From assembly GCA_910574455.1 (NCBI GenBank), contig CAJSYZ010000001.1:3145424-3209423 (forward strand): 64,000 nt of DNA, given 5' to 3'. Numbering within the stretch: the stretch's first letter is position 1; the number at the start of each line of letters is the position of its first letter. This document shows, piece after piece, positions 40,705-52,179 of the stretch. Below the pieces are notes generated by a model, which saw nothing but the letters and a program-made list of their open reading frames with translations, was not told where the DNA came from and did no database searches. The position numbers were made by a program, and so were the translations under genes. The stretch comes from Trichaptum fuscoviolaceum. Lineage: Eukaryota > Basidiomycota > Agaricomycetes > Hymenochaetales > Trichaptaceae.

Positions 40705-43700
40705 TGATTGACATACTACGTGTCTTACAGTGGAACGCTGGCCGCTCACTATCAGCGATTCATTCCATTTTCCCTTCTCTTGCTAACAGTCCAGACCCCC
40801 CACACCTTCTTTTGATACAGGAACCGCCCTGGTACAAAATCGGCACCCAACCATCACTTACTAACCCTGAGGGAGATGACGTCTTCAACGTTCCATCAAT
40901 CCCAGGGTATGTCCCATGCCTACCACCAGCCACCCGTCCTCGAGTGGTGACATATGTCTCTCGGACCATTCCACCATCCTCATGGTCTATTGTTGGCGCC
41001 GCCTCTCATGGCACTGACATCCTGACTATTGAGGTCCGTTCCACCCACACCGTCCGCCTCTGCAACTACTATGGTCAGCAGGCACCGGACAGGGCGGAGT
41101 ACAACCCCAGATACCCAGGTGAGTCGTTTCTATTTAGTCTCACTCCGGCAATGGCCGCCTCCCTCACAATTGCCGGTGACTTCAATCGCCGGCACCGTTT
41201 GTGGTCCGAACTCGCCTGCACTACTGCAGAGTCAAACAAGGCGCAACCCCTTGATGACTTCTTCAGAGAGCATGGCCATGAACCTGCCCATCACCCAGAC
41301 GTTGATACTCGTCCGGGCAAAGATGGGCTGCACTGTCCCATTGACATGGTCTGGGCAGCGCCAAACATCCCTCCTAGCAAGTGATGGATACATTCACTAG
41401 CTCGCCATCTCCCCTTTCTGATCATACCATTCTCAAATGGGCGCTGCCAGTGGGACCCTTTGTCCACCCGCCGCGTCCCCCCAAGCTGACCCCTGAGGAT
41501 AGAGAGGCTTGGTGTGCAGTTGCCTTCCCCTTGTTGCAGGACGCGTTTGCGCTCCCTGCTACTGACATTGCTTCACTAGATGCAAAAGCCGAGGCCATTC
41601 AGAGCGCCCTGGTAGCGGCTATGCAGTCTATGACCAAGCCCCACAAGCACTCAAAACAGCAGTACCCTGGTGGTCAGCTAAGTGCTCAGCGTCCCTCACG
41701 GCTATCAAAGAAGCCCCCACTGCGCGTCTGCATGCAGCTGCCAAACGTGCCTTCAAGGCAACTACCAGGGCAGCGCGCCGCCTCTTCTATTCAGAGCAGG
41801 TGCAGGAGGCTAACTCCACCAACATCTGGAACTGGGCCAAACGTGGCCTGGGTGTCCGCCCCACTCCAGTACCCTCATTGCGCAAGGCAGATGGCACCTT
41901 CACCAGTACAGAGCGGGAGAAAGGTGAGTTGTTCCACTCAACATATTTTCCCCCTCCTCCACCACTTTCAGCAGCGGGCCAAGGCCCGCTGCCTCCTCCT
42001 TCCCCCAGTGCGCCTCCAATACTCATGAAAGAGCTTATGGACGCACTGGCCGGCACTTCCAACTTGTCGGCCCCTGGCCCCTCGGGCGTTGGATACCGTC
42101 CCCTTAAGTGGGTGATAGCGTCCTATGCTAAAGAGGTGCTAACTTTGTTCAACGACTGTCTTCGCTTGGGCCACCACCCAGCGTGCTGGCGGATAACAAA
42201 GGTAGTAATGCTCAGGAAGCCAAACAAGAAGGATCCATTCTCGCCACGTTCATACCGACCCATTACCCTTGAGGAGACCTTAGGGAAACTCCTTGAGAAG
42301 ATCATTGCTAACCGGCTCCAGTACTTGGCCAACACCAAGAACTGGCTGCCACCCACCCAGTATGGGGGGCGTCAAGGACACTCTGTCTATGACGCTGCCC
42401 AGCACCTTTTACAGATCGTGGAGAAAGCCCAGTCTGAGGGCCTGGTGTGTTCTGCCCTAGCGGTGGACATACAGGGTTTCTTTGATTCGGTGCACCCACA
42501 ACACCTACACCGCCGTCTCTTGGAGTTGGGCTGTTCACCAGACATGGCGGACTGGTGCCTCTCCTTCATGACTGGTCGGCAGGCTGCCATTTCCTTCGAT
42601 GGCACCACCCTCCCTAGTGTCCACAAACCGGACCTTGGGACGCCTCAGGGCTCACCTGTCTCACCCATCCTCTCTACCCTTTTTGCAGCTATTGCCATCA
42701 AGCGGTTCCAACACCCTGACTGCGAGCTCCTTGCATACGTCGACGACCACTTGATTGTCATTTCTGGCACATCCGTCACCGCCAACTGCAGGAACTTAGC
42801 AGACGCCTACCACCATCTCAACTCTCTCTTTAACGACATCGGCCTCAAAATCGAAACAGCTAAGACAGAGCTGATCCACTTCCACCCTCCCGGACGATCC
42901 ACGGGCTACAACGGCTGGGACACCAAGGGCGTCCGACTCGACCCAGACACACTCATCAAACCCTCCATCCCTCTGCGATGGTTGGGTATCTGGTGGGATC
43001 CCACTCTCTCCTTCAAGCCCCATGTTGAGCGCATGCGCTCCAAGGGCCTCTCAACACTTGCTGCCATTCGCCTCCTTGCCAACACAGAACGCGGCATGTC
43101 AGCCCTTAACCTTCGCCAGCTTTACTCAGCCTGCGTTAGAACAGTCCTTGCCTGGGCTGCGCCGGTCTGGTACACTGGCATCCGCCAGAAGACCCTTGTG
43201 GCTCGTCTACAGGGTGTTCAAAACACCGCTTGCAGGTGGATCCTTGGTGTATACCGAGGCGCTTCACCGCTAAGCACCAATTTCTTATGTTCTATGCCTC
43301 CGTTTCAATTTTACTTTAACTATCTTAAAACTAACCATGCTCTTCGCCTTTGGCGCACCCCACATTCAGTAGGTAGACGTGCTATTCCTGCAGCACAAAA
43401 ACCCCGCCTGTACTCTTCTTCGCTCTCCGACCGCGTTCCCAGCGTCCAACAGGTCCCTGCGTACACACACCACCCCTGGGAGGACCCACTTGCTTTTGCT
43501 GAAGGGCGACTCTCATTTGCCATCCCTGCTGGCCAGGTAGACAGTGACATCCGCAAGTCATTTGTTGCGTCTGCCAACACCATCTGCACCAACTCATCCG
43601 TCCAAATCTTTACTGACGGCTCTCGCCTTGAGCATGGAGCGGGCTCTGCAATTGTAGCCATGCGTGGCACCACTCGTTTAGCATCCCGGCGCCTTGCCTC

Positions 43701-44709
43701 ACCCAAAATCTCAACCGCCACAGATGCTGAGATCTTCTCTCTCTCATCTGCACCAGCATGGGCGGCCCTTCAGTTAGAAGGCCATCTTCTGGATGTCGAC
43801 ACCATCATCTTCTTGTCAGATTCGCTCACCGCCCTTCGCCTGCTCCGCGATTGGCCTTCGGCCCCTGGCGCCCACCTACTCCAGTCATGGAAAGCGGGTA
43901 TCACTAACCTGCTCAACCTCCATCCCACCCTCAAAATCATGTTTCACTGGTGCCCTGGCCACTCAGGCGTCCCAGGCAACGAATGGGCAGATGATGAAGC
44001 AAAGAAGGCAACCGAACTGCCACCCTCACGCTCACTGCCATCGATTTCCGCCCTCCGCGAGCAGAACACTCTTACTGCGCAGAAACAGTGGGAGGACCAC
44101 CTCGCCCATGCAATCGCCTCTACTGCAGACAAGTACCTTGCAATTAATGGCACCCCCTCACGTCGTCCTCGTGCACTCATGCACATGTCCGACAGCCACC
44201 CACGCTCTGAGATCTCAGCAGTAGCTCAGGTACTCTGCTGTGCTGGCCCCTTTGGGGCGTACTGGATGCGCATGAGCGCTGAATACCGGCACAAACATGG
44301 TCTGATCACCTACTGCCGTTGGCACAACCACCCCCCCTGGCCAGCCCAAACCGCCGCTCACATACTAGGTGGGTGCGAAACATTCCGCCCCTGGATTGTG
44401 AAGGTTTGGCCAGACGACGCCCCATTACCAGCTCACCACACAGAGTGGGCAGATGAACCCCTCATCGATGTGATTCGCAAGTGGCTCAAAGCCACTGGCC
44501 ATCTCACCAGACCCTCAGAGCGCACCTCAGCTGCTATCCGCCTTGCATTTGCGATGATGGAGCTAGATGGCCTCCCAACCGACCAGGACATGGACCTGAC
44601 AACCCTTCGTGTGTACGTTAGGCGAGCCCTTGGACCCAGGACCCAGGACGCGGACCCGGATCTTTATGATTTTGATGGTCAACTTCCAGACTTACCTCAC
44701 GATCTCTGA
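40704..44709 (+). pseudogene. LINE-B ORF2 with two single-base deletions
   Basis: Endonuclease from LQWNAGRS through IQEP, GDFNRRH and SDH; RT with YRPITLEETLGKLLEKI, AVDIQGFFDSV, TPQGSPVSPI and YVDD; RNase H with FTDGSRLEHGAG, TDAEIF, LSDSLTALR and CPGHSGVPGNEWADDEA; C-terminal CRWHNHPPWP...HILGGC. One G is missing at 41375/41376 and one A of five at 41653-41656, compared with U0. The length, 4006 nt plus two, matches 1335 residues. From 41800 on, 969 codons are open and include the whole RT and RNase H, but the copy is dead as a unit. Confidence 0.92.
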
Positions 44710-44986
44710 TTGCTATTTACTATGTATTTCGCTCAGCAGCCACCGTTTCTCTTCTAAGCTTCCGTCTGCGCGTGTAGTGTAGGTTCGCCTACGCCTTGAC
44801 ATGGGCGGGGTGACATGTATACCAATTTCTCCTCTTCCTTTTCTCTCCCTTAATAGGCGGTTGCTCTCACTTATCATCACCGCCGCCTTCGGCGGCGGGC
44901 ACCACCCGCCCAGTTTCTAGTTTAACTTGATGACGGGCGCCTCTGTAGTAGATAGGTCATGTACGTAGCTACTCTGCAGGAATAAT

Positions 44987-45018
<32 letters not shown>
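44710..45018 (+). other. LINE-B 3' UTR with UUCG hairpin and poly(A)
   Basis: The hairpin CCGCCGC-CTTCGG-GCGGCGG lies at 44880-44898. LINE-A has CCGCCAC-CTTCGG-GTGGCGG at the same place: an A-U pair replaced by G-C, so the pairing is kept. In other LINEs such 3' structures are read by the RT; that role here is inference. Confidence 0.8.
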
Positions 45019-46934
45019 CCGACGCCTCAGACTTTGCCATCAGCGCTATCCTCTCTCAACTCAAGGCCGCTGACAACGACCTTCACCCTATCGCCTTCTT
45101 CTCCCGCACCATGACACCGGCAGAACAGATCTACGACATCCACGACAAAGAACTCTTGGCCGTCGTCGACTCCTTCGACCACTGGCGCCACTACCTTGAA
45201 GGCTCCCGTCACTGCATCGAAGTCTTCTCTGATCACGAAAACCTCAAACATTTCACTGAGAAGCGACGCCTCAATCGCCGCCAAGCCCGATGGTCAGAAC
45301 AACTTGAAGACTACGATTTCCACATCCGTCATCGCTCCGGGAAACTTGGCACCAAACCCGACGTCTTCACACGACGCCGCGACATGTACCCTAGAGGCGA
45401 AGAACGCGAAACACTCAACGACCTCAACCAACGCCAAATCCTACAACCACACCACCTTCTCGCGACCCTCATCCTAGATTCCACAGTTCTCCAATCCCAA
45501 CTCGACGAAGGCATACGCAATGACAGCTTCACACAATCCAAACTCGCAGAACTCGACCACAATCCCGCAAACGACAAATTCTCTCGGGACTCCCACGGTC
45601 GACTACTCTACGATCAACGCCTATACGTTCCCGATCACAAAGACCTTCGCCTCCTTATCACCCAGACACATCACGACCACGCACTGGCAGGACACCCCGG
45701 CATTCGTAAAACCATGCAACTCATTAAACGACGATACAACTGGCCGAAACTCGAACAATTCATTACGTCATTTGTCAAATCCTGTCCCGCATGCCAACGC
45801 GCGAAAGCATCCCGACACAAACCCTACGGACCACTCCGCTTCCTCGACATTCCCGATCGACCATGGAGTTCCATTTCCATGGACTTCATCGAAGGACTTC
45901 CCTCCAGTAACGACTTCGACTCTATCCTCGTCATCGTCGATCGACTCACGAAAATGGCGCTATTCATCCCCACCACTAAAACCCTCAATACCCCAGGCCT
46001 CGCTCAGCTTTTCCTCCGTCACGTATTCTCCAAACACGGCGTCCCCAACGACATCGTTTCCGACCGCGGAAAGCATTTTGTGTCCCGTTTTTGGGCTTCC
46101 CTATGCAAACTACTCAACATCAAATCTAACCTCTCCACAGCATACCACCCGGAGACAGATGGGCAAACCGAACGCATCAATCAAATTCTCGAACAATACC
46201 TTCGCATCTACGTCAACTACCAACAAGACGATTGGTCCGACCTCCTGCCCCTTGCAGAATTCGCGTACAACAACACGACTCACTCTGCCACCGGGATCTC
46301 ACCATTTTTCGCGAACAAAGGTTACCACCCCAATCTGACAATCTCCATTGCAGATGTCCCTTCAGCCGCAGCAGCTGACGCAGCATCCGACATCGCAGAC
46401 GTCCACGCTTACCTCAAGGAACAATTGCAAGTTACCATACAACAATATCAGCACAACACGACGCATCGACGATCCCCAATTCCCGACTTCAAACCCGGCG
46501 ACCTCGTATGGCTCGACACTTGCAACATCCGCACCCATCGACCCATGAAGAAACTCGACCACAAACGCATCGGGCCTTTCCCCATCCTTGAGATCGTTTC
46601 CAGCCACGCCCGACGTATAGGCCTCCCACTCGAACTCAAGGCCCTCCACGACGTATTCCATGTTTCGCTTCTCGAACCCCATTCCCCGAACCCTTTCCCG
46701 AACCGCACCCAAGAGCCACCACCACCCATCGAAATTAACGACGACGTCGAATACGAAGTCGAAGAAATCCTCGATTCCCGGTACAACAAACGTCGCAAAC
46801 GCTTTGAATATCTCGTCCAATGGCGCGGATACGACGATCCCTCCTGGCAATCCGTACCCAGCGTCACCAACGCACACGACCTCGTCGCTATCTTCCACAA
46901 ACGATACCCCAACAAACCGAAACCAACCACTTAA
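45018..46934 (+). CDS. Chromovirus Pol, second part: RNase H, integrase, chromodomain
   Basis: Continues Pol after the LINE insertion; removing the LINE joins it in frame. RNase H: TDASDFAISAIL, DKELLAVVDSF, FSDHENLKHF. Integrase zinc domain H-H-C-C: HHDHALAGHPG ... SCPACQRAK. DDE core: SMDFIEGLP, DIVSDRGKHF and DGQTERINQ, with Asp-Glu spacing near the usual 35. A GPF-like stretch reads KRIGPFPILEI. The chromodomain fills the last ~60 residues (VEYEVEEILDSRY, YLVQWRGYDD, SWQSV) and keeps the aromatic positions, so targeting to methylated H3K9 chromatin is plausible. No stop in about 638 codons. Confidence 0.93.
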
Positions 46935-47241
46935 TAAAATCCTCTCTTAAGTCCAATCTGTTATATATTTTCTCATTTTTTTACACACCCTTTATTCCAA
47001 TAGACTCCAACACGACACACAAGAAAACCCGAAAACATTTCCCTTCGCTCTTGTAACACCACCCTAACGATTCACTTTGTCGATTTCTCTTCATTTTCAA
47101 TCAGTCCATTTATTTATTTTTTCACACCAAGAAAAACACAAAAACACGAATGTCCATTTCATTCTTCGCAGCAAACATAACAAAAAATTAAAGCACAAAA
47201 AAAAAAAAAAAAAAAAATATATATACAGATAAATTAACCCC
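46935..47241. other. AT-rich spacer between convergent Pol and antisense gene
   Basis: Begins AATAAAA at the Pol stop, a possible poly(A) signal, and holds an A23 run (47196-47218) followed by TATATATA. It probably carries both transcript ends. No gene seen. Confidence 0.6.
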
Positions 47242-48808
47242 CTACTCCTCTTCCCTCGTCAACTCTCCTTCTGCGCCCGCCAACCCATCCTCCACCTTCT
47301 TCCACCACTTCCACGTCTCCTCCAACGCCACCAACTCCCCCTGCAACCTCACATACTCCGCCATCGCCTTTCCGTAGGCCAACATGGCCTCATTGAACTC
47401 CGTCCGCTTCGCCATCCACATCCGCTTGTGGACCGCCGAACGACTCCCCACCCCAGACGCCTTCAACCTCGCCATATACGCCACCCCCCCCTCCAATCCC
47501 GCAATCGGCGCCAACCCCGACCCCGGCGACGGCAACAACACCGGAGTCGGTGCACCCGGGAACCTTTCCTTGTATCCCCGCACGAACTCCTGCATCTTCG
47601 CCATCCCGTCTGCCACCAACGCATCGATATCGGGATCAACCCCACTCTCACCCTCATCGTCATCCTCATCATCCTCGTCCTCATCCGACGACACCACCTC
47701 CAACTCAGCCAGAGACGCCACCAGCGCGTCGTTCCCAACACGCAGGTTACGCTTCGCGTCCGCGCGCTCGCGCTTCTCCTTCTCCTTCTCCGGGTTCTTG
47801 TCCTGGATCTTGTTCTGCCCCGCCGCCGGACGCGCAGCAGGCGTTACCTTGAAGCGCAGGGTGGGTCGCCGGCCAGGAACCTCCAAATATTCCTTGTCCT
47901 GGATCTTGTCCCCTCGAATCCCAATCTCTATCTCTCCAGAGTCATCTCCATCATCTTCCATATCCGACACATCGCCAGACTCCCGCTCCCTGTCACGAAC
48001 CAGCGCCTCCACCTCGCGCACGTGTGCTTGCAACCGGGACGCAATCTCGACGGTCTTGTCTTGAATCTTGTTCTTGACGTTGTCGTTCGCCATTGATGAG
48101 CTCCCAGTCGACTCCGGAAGGACCGCGCTTTCCAAATCTCGCAGCTGTTGCGGGGTAAGCTTCCGCGACCCATCCCCCGGCGGACCCTCGCCCACATACG
48201 CCACGGCGCCGCCCATCCCGTTGTCCTCCAGCCACACACGCTTCCCGGTGTCCGACACCTCATGACAAAAAAGCTTGCCACGGCTGCAACCCTTGGACTG
48301 TCGAGAGCAGACAAAACACGCGCCCAATTTTTTTCGTGAGGGCACCGACCGGTATCCATCGGGCGTCACGCACATATCATGCCAGGGCGAGCCCTTCCCT
48401 ATGGACGAGCACCACTCGCAGATGTCCTCGCCCTGCCAATAGACGTGGAACTTCCCCAGTTCCCTCATCGACCGCCCGGAACCCGAAGGAGCAGTCTACG
48501 AAAGGACACAGACTAAGACCCACAATCCTTAACCCATAACAAACAACACAACTCACACTCTTCGGACGCTCTCCAGGTGCCCGTCCCTTCCCTTTCATAT
48601 CCTTCTTCTCCTTCTCGACACGAGCTCGCTTCGTCGCAGCTTCATCACCAGCAGAACCCGCACCAGCTTCATCCTCGACTTCCACCGTTTCCCGCCCACG
48701 CTTCCGCGGCGATTTCTTCCGACCAGCCGGCACGGCCTTTGCTGGCTCAGAATCCGAGAAGTCGGACAAAAACAGGGGACGCTCTTCGACATACGCCGCT
48801 GGAGGGGT

Positions 48809-48844
<36 letters not shown>

Positions 48845-49374
48845 GGGTCCTGCGGGAACCACCAACACGTCGCGCACAGTCCCGGTGCCCACCAATCGCT
48901 CCACTTCCGACACGGACTCCCCGCCAGTCGCAGCCCGATCGACATCCATGGGCGCCCCACGCGAGCCCACCGCCGACCCAGACGTCTTTTTCTTCTCCGC
49001 TTCGCGACGCAGCCTATACGCCTTCAACAGGCGGTCGTCCAAGACGCCCACGGCAGACGGTGGCCACACAACCACACCCAGCAAGGGCAGCCTGTCGGCC
49101 CATTCCGCCTGCACCACCTCGAACACCCGCCAAGCCATCTCCAGAGACCTATACGCCCGAGATCCTTCTTCCAAGCCCTGAATATGATGCCGCTACCACA
49201 AAGAAAATCAATGACCAGCAAAACAATAACAGCCACACCCGAACTCACCGTATCCCTCGCAAACACCGCGCGCGAAACCCGATACTCCATCTCATCCACC
49301 TCACCCTCTCCAGGGCTGTCGAACTCCATCAACTCCTTTGTCAATTCCTCGATAGTTTTGTGCTGGACAGACAT
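47242..49374 (-). CDS. Antisense three-exon gene inside the chromovirus, 666 residues
   Basis: Unrecognised gene on the strand opposite gag-pol, between Pol and the 3' LTR. Exons 49374-49249, 49177-48557 and 48495-47242; both introns (71 and 61 nt) start GTGAGT and end CAG or TAG, and all junctions are phase 0. The ATG chosen begins MSVQHKTIEEL. Exon 2 encodes basic patches (GRKKSPRKRG, TKRARVEKEKK) that look like nuclear localisation signals. Exon 3 has a Cys cluster near residues 275-319, C-x2-C-x12-C-x17-C-x2-C-x6-C, then three copies of KIQDK, a long acidic run (SSDEDEDDEDDDEGE) and a helical, possibly coiled-coil C-terminus. The cysteine pattern suggests zinc and perhaps nucleic-acid binding; the function is unknown. 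It may be expressed from the 3' LTR side. Confidence 0.82.
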
Positions 49375-49603
49375 AGCGATAAAAAAGTTAAGTGAAAAAA
49401 CGGAAAAGAGACCCACTACGCCCACTCCGCAACACTTTAACTGGACAAAACTTTCACCTTAGGGCAACCCTCTCACTTTTCCCGCGCACAACACTTCTTC
49501 GCTTCCTTTCCATTCGGAATTCCAGACGCATTTCCATTCCCATCACAAACGACCCCCTTCCTTTAGTCGACACGGACGCTAGCCTCAACGGGGCTCGGCC
49601 TTT

Positions 49604-49616
49604 AAGGGGGGGCAAC
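49604..49616 (+). other. Polypurine tract of the chromovirus
   Basis: AAGGGGGGGCAAC abuts the 3' LTR, preceded by CGGGGCTCGGCCTTT. LTR-N has the same tract and nearly the same 30 bases before it. Confidence 0.82.
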
Positions 49617-50426
49617 TGTCACGACAACACCTAAGACCCTACGAACAAACATTCCCGCGCCATCACTAAACCCGACATCAATCCCGACATCTGGTCCCGG
49701 ATCCCGCAACCCGGACCCCAAGCCAAACATTTCCAAATACACGACAAACATCACGAACACGTTCCACGACCACGCCCTACGAACACGCCTTACGAACACG
49801 CCTTACGAACACGCCCTACGGACATTCTGACAGTACCACGCCCCAGACTACCATTCATTCCCACTTCATTCCCGTAAAACCCCGAAATCTATCTATTATC
49901 CTTTATCACCATTTTCAAATCACTCTGATCACATTCCCGTTTCCCTTTGTTCTAACATACATTCCCGGTTCCTCGTGTAAGCTACACGCCCCACGATTAT
50001 TCTCCGAATCCCGCGTGTCACTACACGACTCACCTCCACGCCCCGAAAACACATCTTACTCCCCATTTCTTATCTCAGACTCTTACGCGTATATAAACTT
50101 GTAGAAACTCGTCATGTATCTCTCGACTCGAATATCATAAGTCTTTAGGCTACTTTACGAGCTAGGCTCTCGAGATCCATCCTTGCTTCACTCTATGATC
50201 TTACTCTCGTCGTTATACACTCTTCTCGCTCTCAGACTCTAAATTCCCGAAAACCCGACTAGGATCTCGCGTAGAATCCCGGATCACTGATCGCGGGAAC
50301 TTCAACCCGGATCCCGACTACTTGGTCTCTTGCTATTTGCCTTCGCCTTTCCTTCGCCTTTCCGTTCCCGCTCGGCTTTCTCAACTCGCGACCACCCTTA
50401 GGCAAGGCTTGGGTCCGGGCCTGACA
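49617..50426 (+). repeat. 3' LTR of the chromovirus
   Basis: 810 bp, followed by the TGAAG duplication and resumed LINE-B3. Confidence 0.95.
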
Positions 50427-50898
50427 TGAAGGTGCCATCTGCCTTGCGCAGCGAGGGTACTGGAGTAGGGCGGATACCCAGGCCACGCTTGGCCCAGTTC
50501 CAGATGTTGGTGGAGTTAGCCTCCTGCACCTGCTCTGAATAGAAGAGGCGGCGCGCTGCCCTGGTAGTTGCCTTAAAGGCACGTTTGGCAGCTGCACGCA
50601 AACGCGCAGTGGGGGCTTCTTTGATAGCCGCGAGGGACGCTGAGCACTTAGCTGACCACCAGGGTACTGCTGTTTTTGAGTGCTTGTGGGGCTTGGTCAT
50701 AGACTGCATAGCCGCTACCAGGGCGCTCTGAATGGCCTCGGCTTTTGCATCTAGTGAAGCAATGTCAGTAGCAGGGAGTGCAAACGCGTCCTGCAACAAT
50801 GGGAAGGCAACTGCACACCAAGCCTCTCTGTCCTCAGGGGTCAGCTTGGGGGGGCGCGGTGGGTGGACAAAGGGTCCCACTGGCAGCGCCCATTTGAG
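50427..50898 (-). pseudogene. LINE-B3 ORF2, region between endonuclease and RT
   Basis: Continues LINE-B3 upstream of the chromovirus insertion: codons for LKWALPVGPF, LTPEDREAW and WAKRGLGIRPTPVPSLRKADGTF. It stops at AGCGCCCATTTGAG (50885-50898), the target duplication of LINE-A3. Confidence 0.88.
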
Positions 50899-50967
50899 AC
50901 ATCCTTCTTGACCTCTAACCACTACCTTCCCGATTTGGTTGAGCCCCCCCGCTCCCATCGGTTAGGC

Positions 50968-52145
50968 ATGGCAGACAGCCACACATCTAAGAAACCCTCT
51001 ATCGCGGCCAAACCTGGTCGGTCGTCAGCGTCTGCTGCTGCCGCCGCCACTGGCCAACCCCCCTCCGTCACCGTCGTTGCCCCGGCAACGGCATCGACCG
51101 CCACCCCCGTCCCCTCGGCTCTGGGCTCGCCTGTACAGCTCAGACAAAGGGAACTCGATGTACTACCTCCCTCCTCACCACTCCCACCCAGCTCTGATGC
51201 TGCTATGCCGTTGTCCTTACCGGAAACACCGCGCGCGGGTGAGAAGCGGACGGCCTCTGTCCTGTCCCCACTACCGGGGCGCCCTGCTCCCCCCACTGAT
51301 TCCGTCGCGGAACATGAGATGGTGCTAATACATGGCATGCACCGACTCTGGGACACTCTCTCTGACCAGCTCACGGCCAACTTTTCGGACATGAGCAAGA
51401 CCACCCACAAACGAATGATGTTGAATGCCAACACACTAGGTGGACTATATGCAGCCACCTACACAATGCTGGCAACCCTTGTGGATGGGAAGGATGCTAA
51501 CCCCGACGTCAAGCAGTATGTTGATCATGCAGCAGCTGCTTTCCAACTTCACCACGCCGAAACCGGCGTCCCACTCCCCCCACCATTTGTACCCCCCTCC
51601 ACTTCAGATGACGACCCAGCATCTAGCAAGAGCATGGCTACTATGAACAAGGCTCTTGCACAGCTGATCAAGGATGTGCGCGTTATGCAGAAGCAGAATG
51701 CAACCATCAGTAAGTTGAACGGCAATGTTGGCACCCTCTCCAGACAGGTGCAGACTCTACTCGACCGGCCTCCACCTCGCCCCCCTTGCAGCAACCCGCC
51801 GCCACCCCCCCAGGTAGCTCCGGCCCCAGTCCCACTCACCTACGCTCAGGTGGCAGCTGCTACTGCCCCAGCACCCCCGGTTACTACCACCCCAGCCCCC
51901 CAGGCCAAGGGCAGGACCACTCCCAAGAACCAACCCTCATTGACTAACCCAGATGGAGATGACGTCTTCAATGTCCCCTCTATTCCAGGTTACGTCCCCT
52001 GCCTCCCACCGGCCACCCGTCCGCGAGTGGTTACTTACGTTTCACGGTCCCTCCCAACACACTCATGGTCTATCGTCGGTGCAGCGTCACATGGCACTGA
52101 CGTCCTGACTATTGAGGTTCGCTCTACCCACACTGTCCGCCTCTG

Positions 52146-52148
<3 letters not shown>
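50968..52148 (+). CDS. LINE-A gag fused in frame to part of the endonuclease
   Basis: The start MADSHTSKKPS opens a gag only distantly like that of LINE-B: shared islands are VLSPL, RPPPRP and YAQVAAATAP. After about 320 residues (GRTTPKN) the frame passes directly to QPSLTNPDGDDVFNVPS of the endonuclease. The gag zinc knuckles, the stop/start junction and the first endonuclease block are deleted. The frame ends in the poly(T) of LINE-A4. The probable ancestral gag-ORF2 border is lost here, so this copy could not have made a normal Gag. The deletion points share the string AACCAACCC or part of it. Confidence 0.8.

Positions 52149-52179
<31 letters not shown>

Larger units (their letters stand above)
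38804..45018 (+). mobile_element. Full-length LINE-B inserted in the chromovirus RNase H
   Basis: A 6.2-kb copy with 91-bp 5' UTR, gag, ORF2, 3' UTR and poly(A) (44992-45018). Target duplication AACCGACGCCTCA (38791-38803), repeated before 45029; removing the LINE and one copy restores the Pol frame. It lacks the CACCA seen before ACTCCTTGACC at the array junctions. Reference copy for family B in this window. Confidence 0.94.
32937..50426 (+). mobile_element. Chromodomain Ty3/gypsy retrotransposon (chromovirus)
   Basis: Two 810-bp LTRs and the 5-bp duplication TGAAG (32932-32936, 50427-50431). Gag, protease-RT-RNase H-integrase-chromodomain and an antisense gene lie between. About 11.3 kb long without the LINE-B inserted at 38804-45018. 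Domain order protease-RT-RH-integrase and the C-terminal chromodomain place it among chromoviruses; self-priming suggests the Tf1/sushi side. The LTRs differ at only a few sites (about 99 percent identical). Confidence 0.95.
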
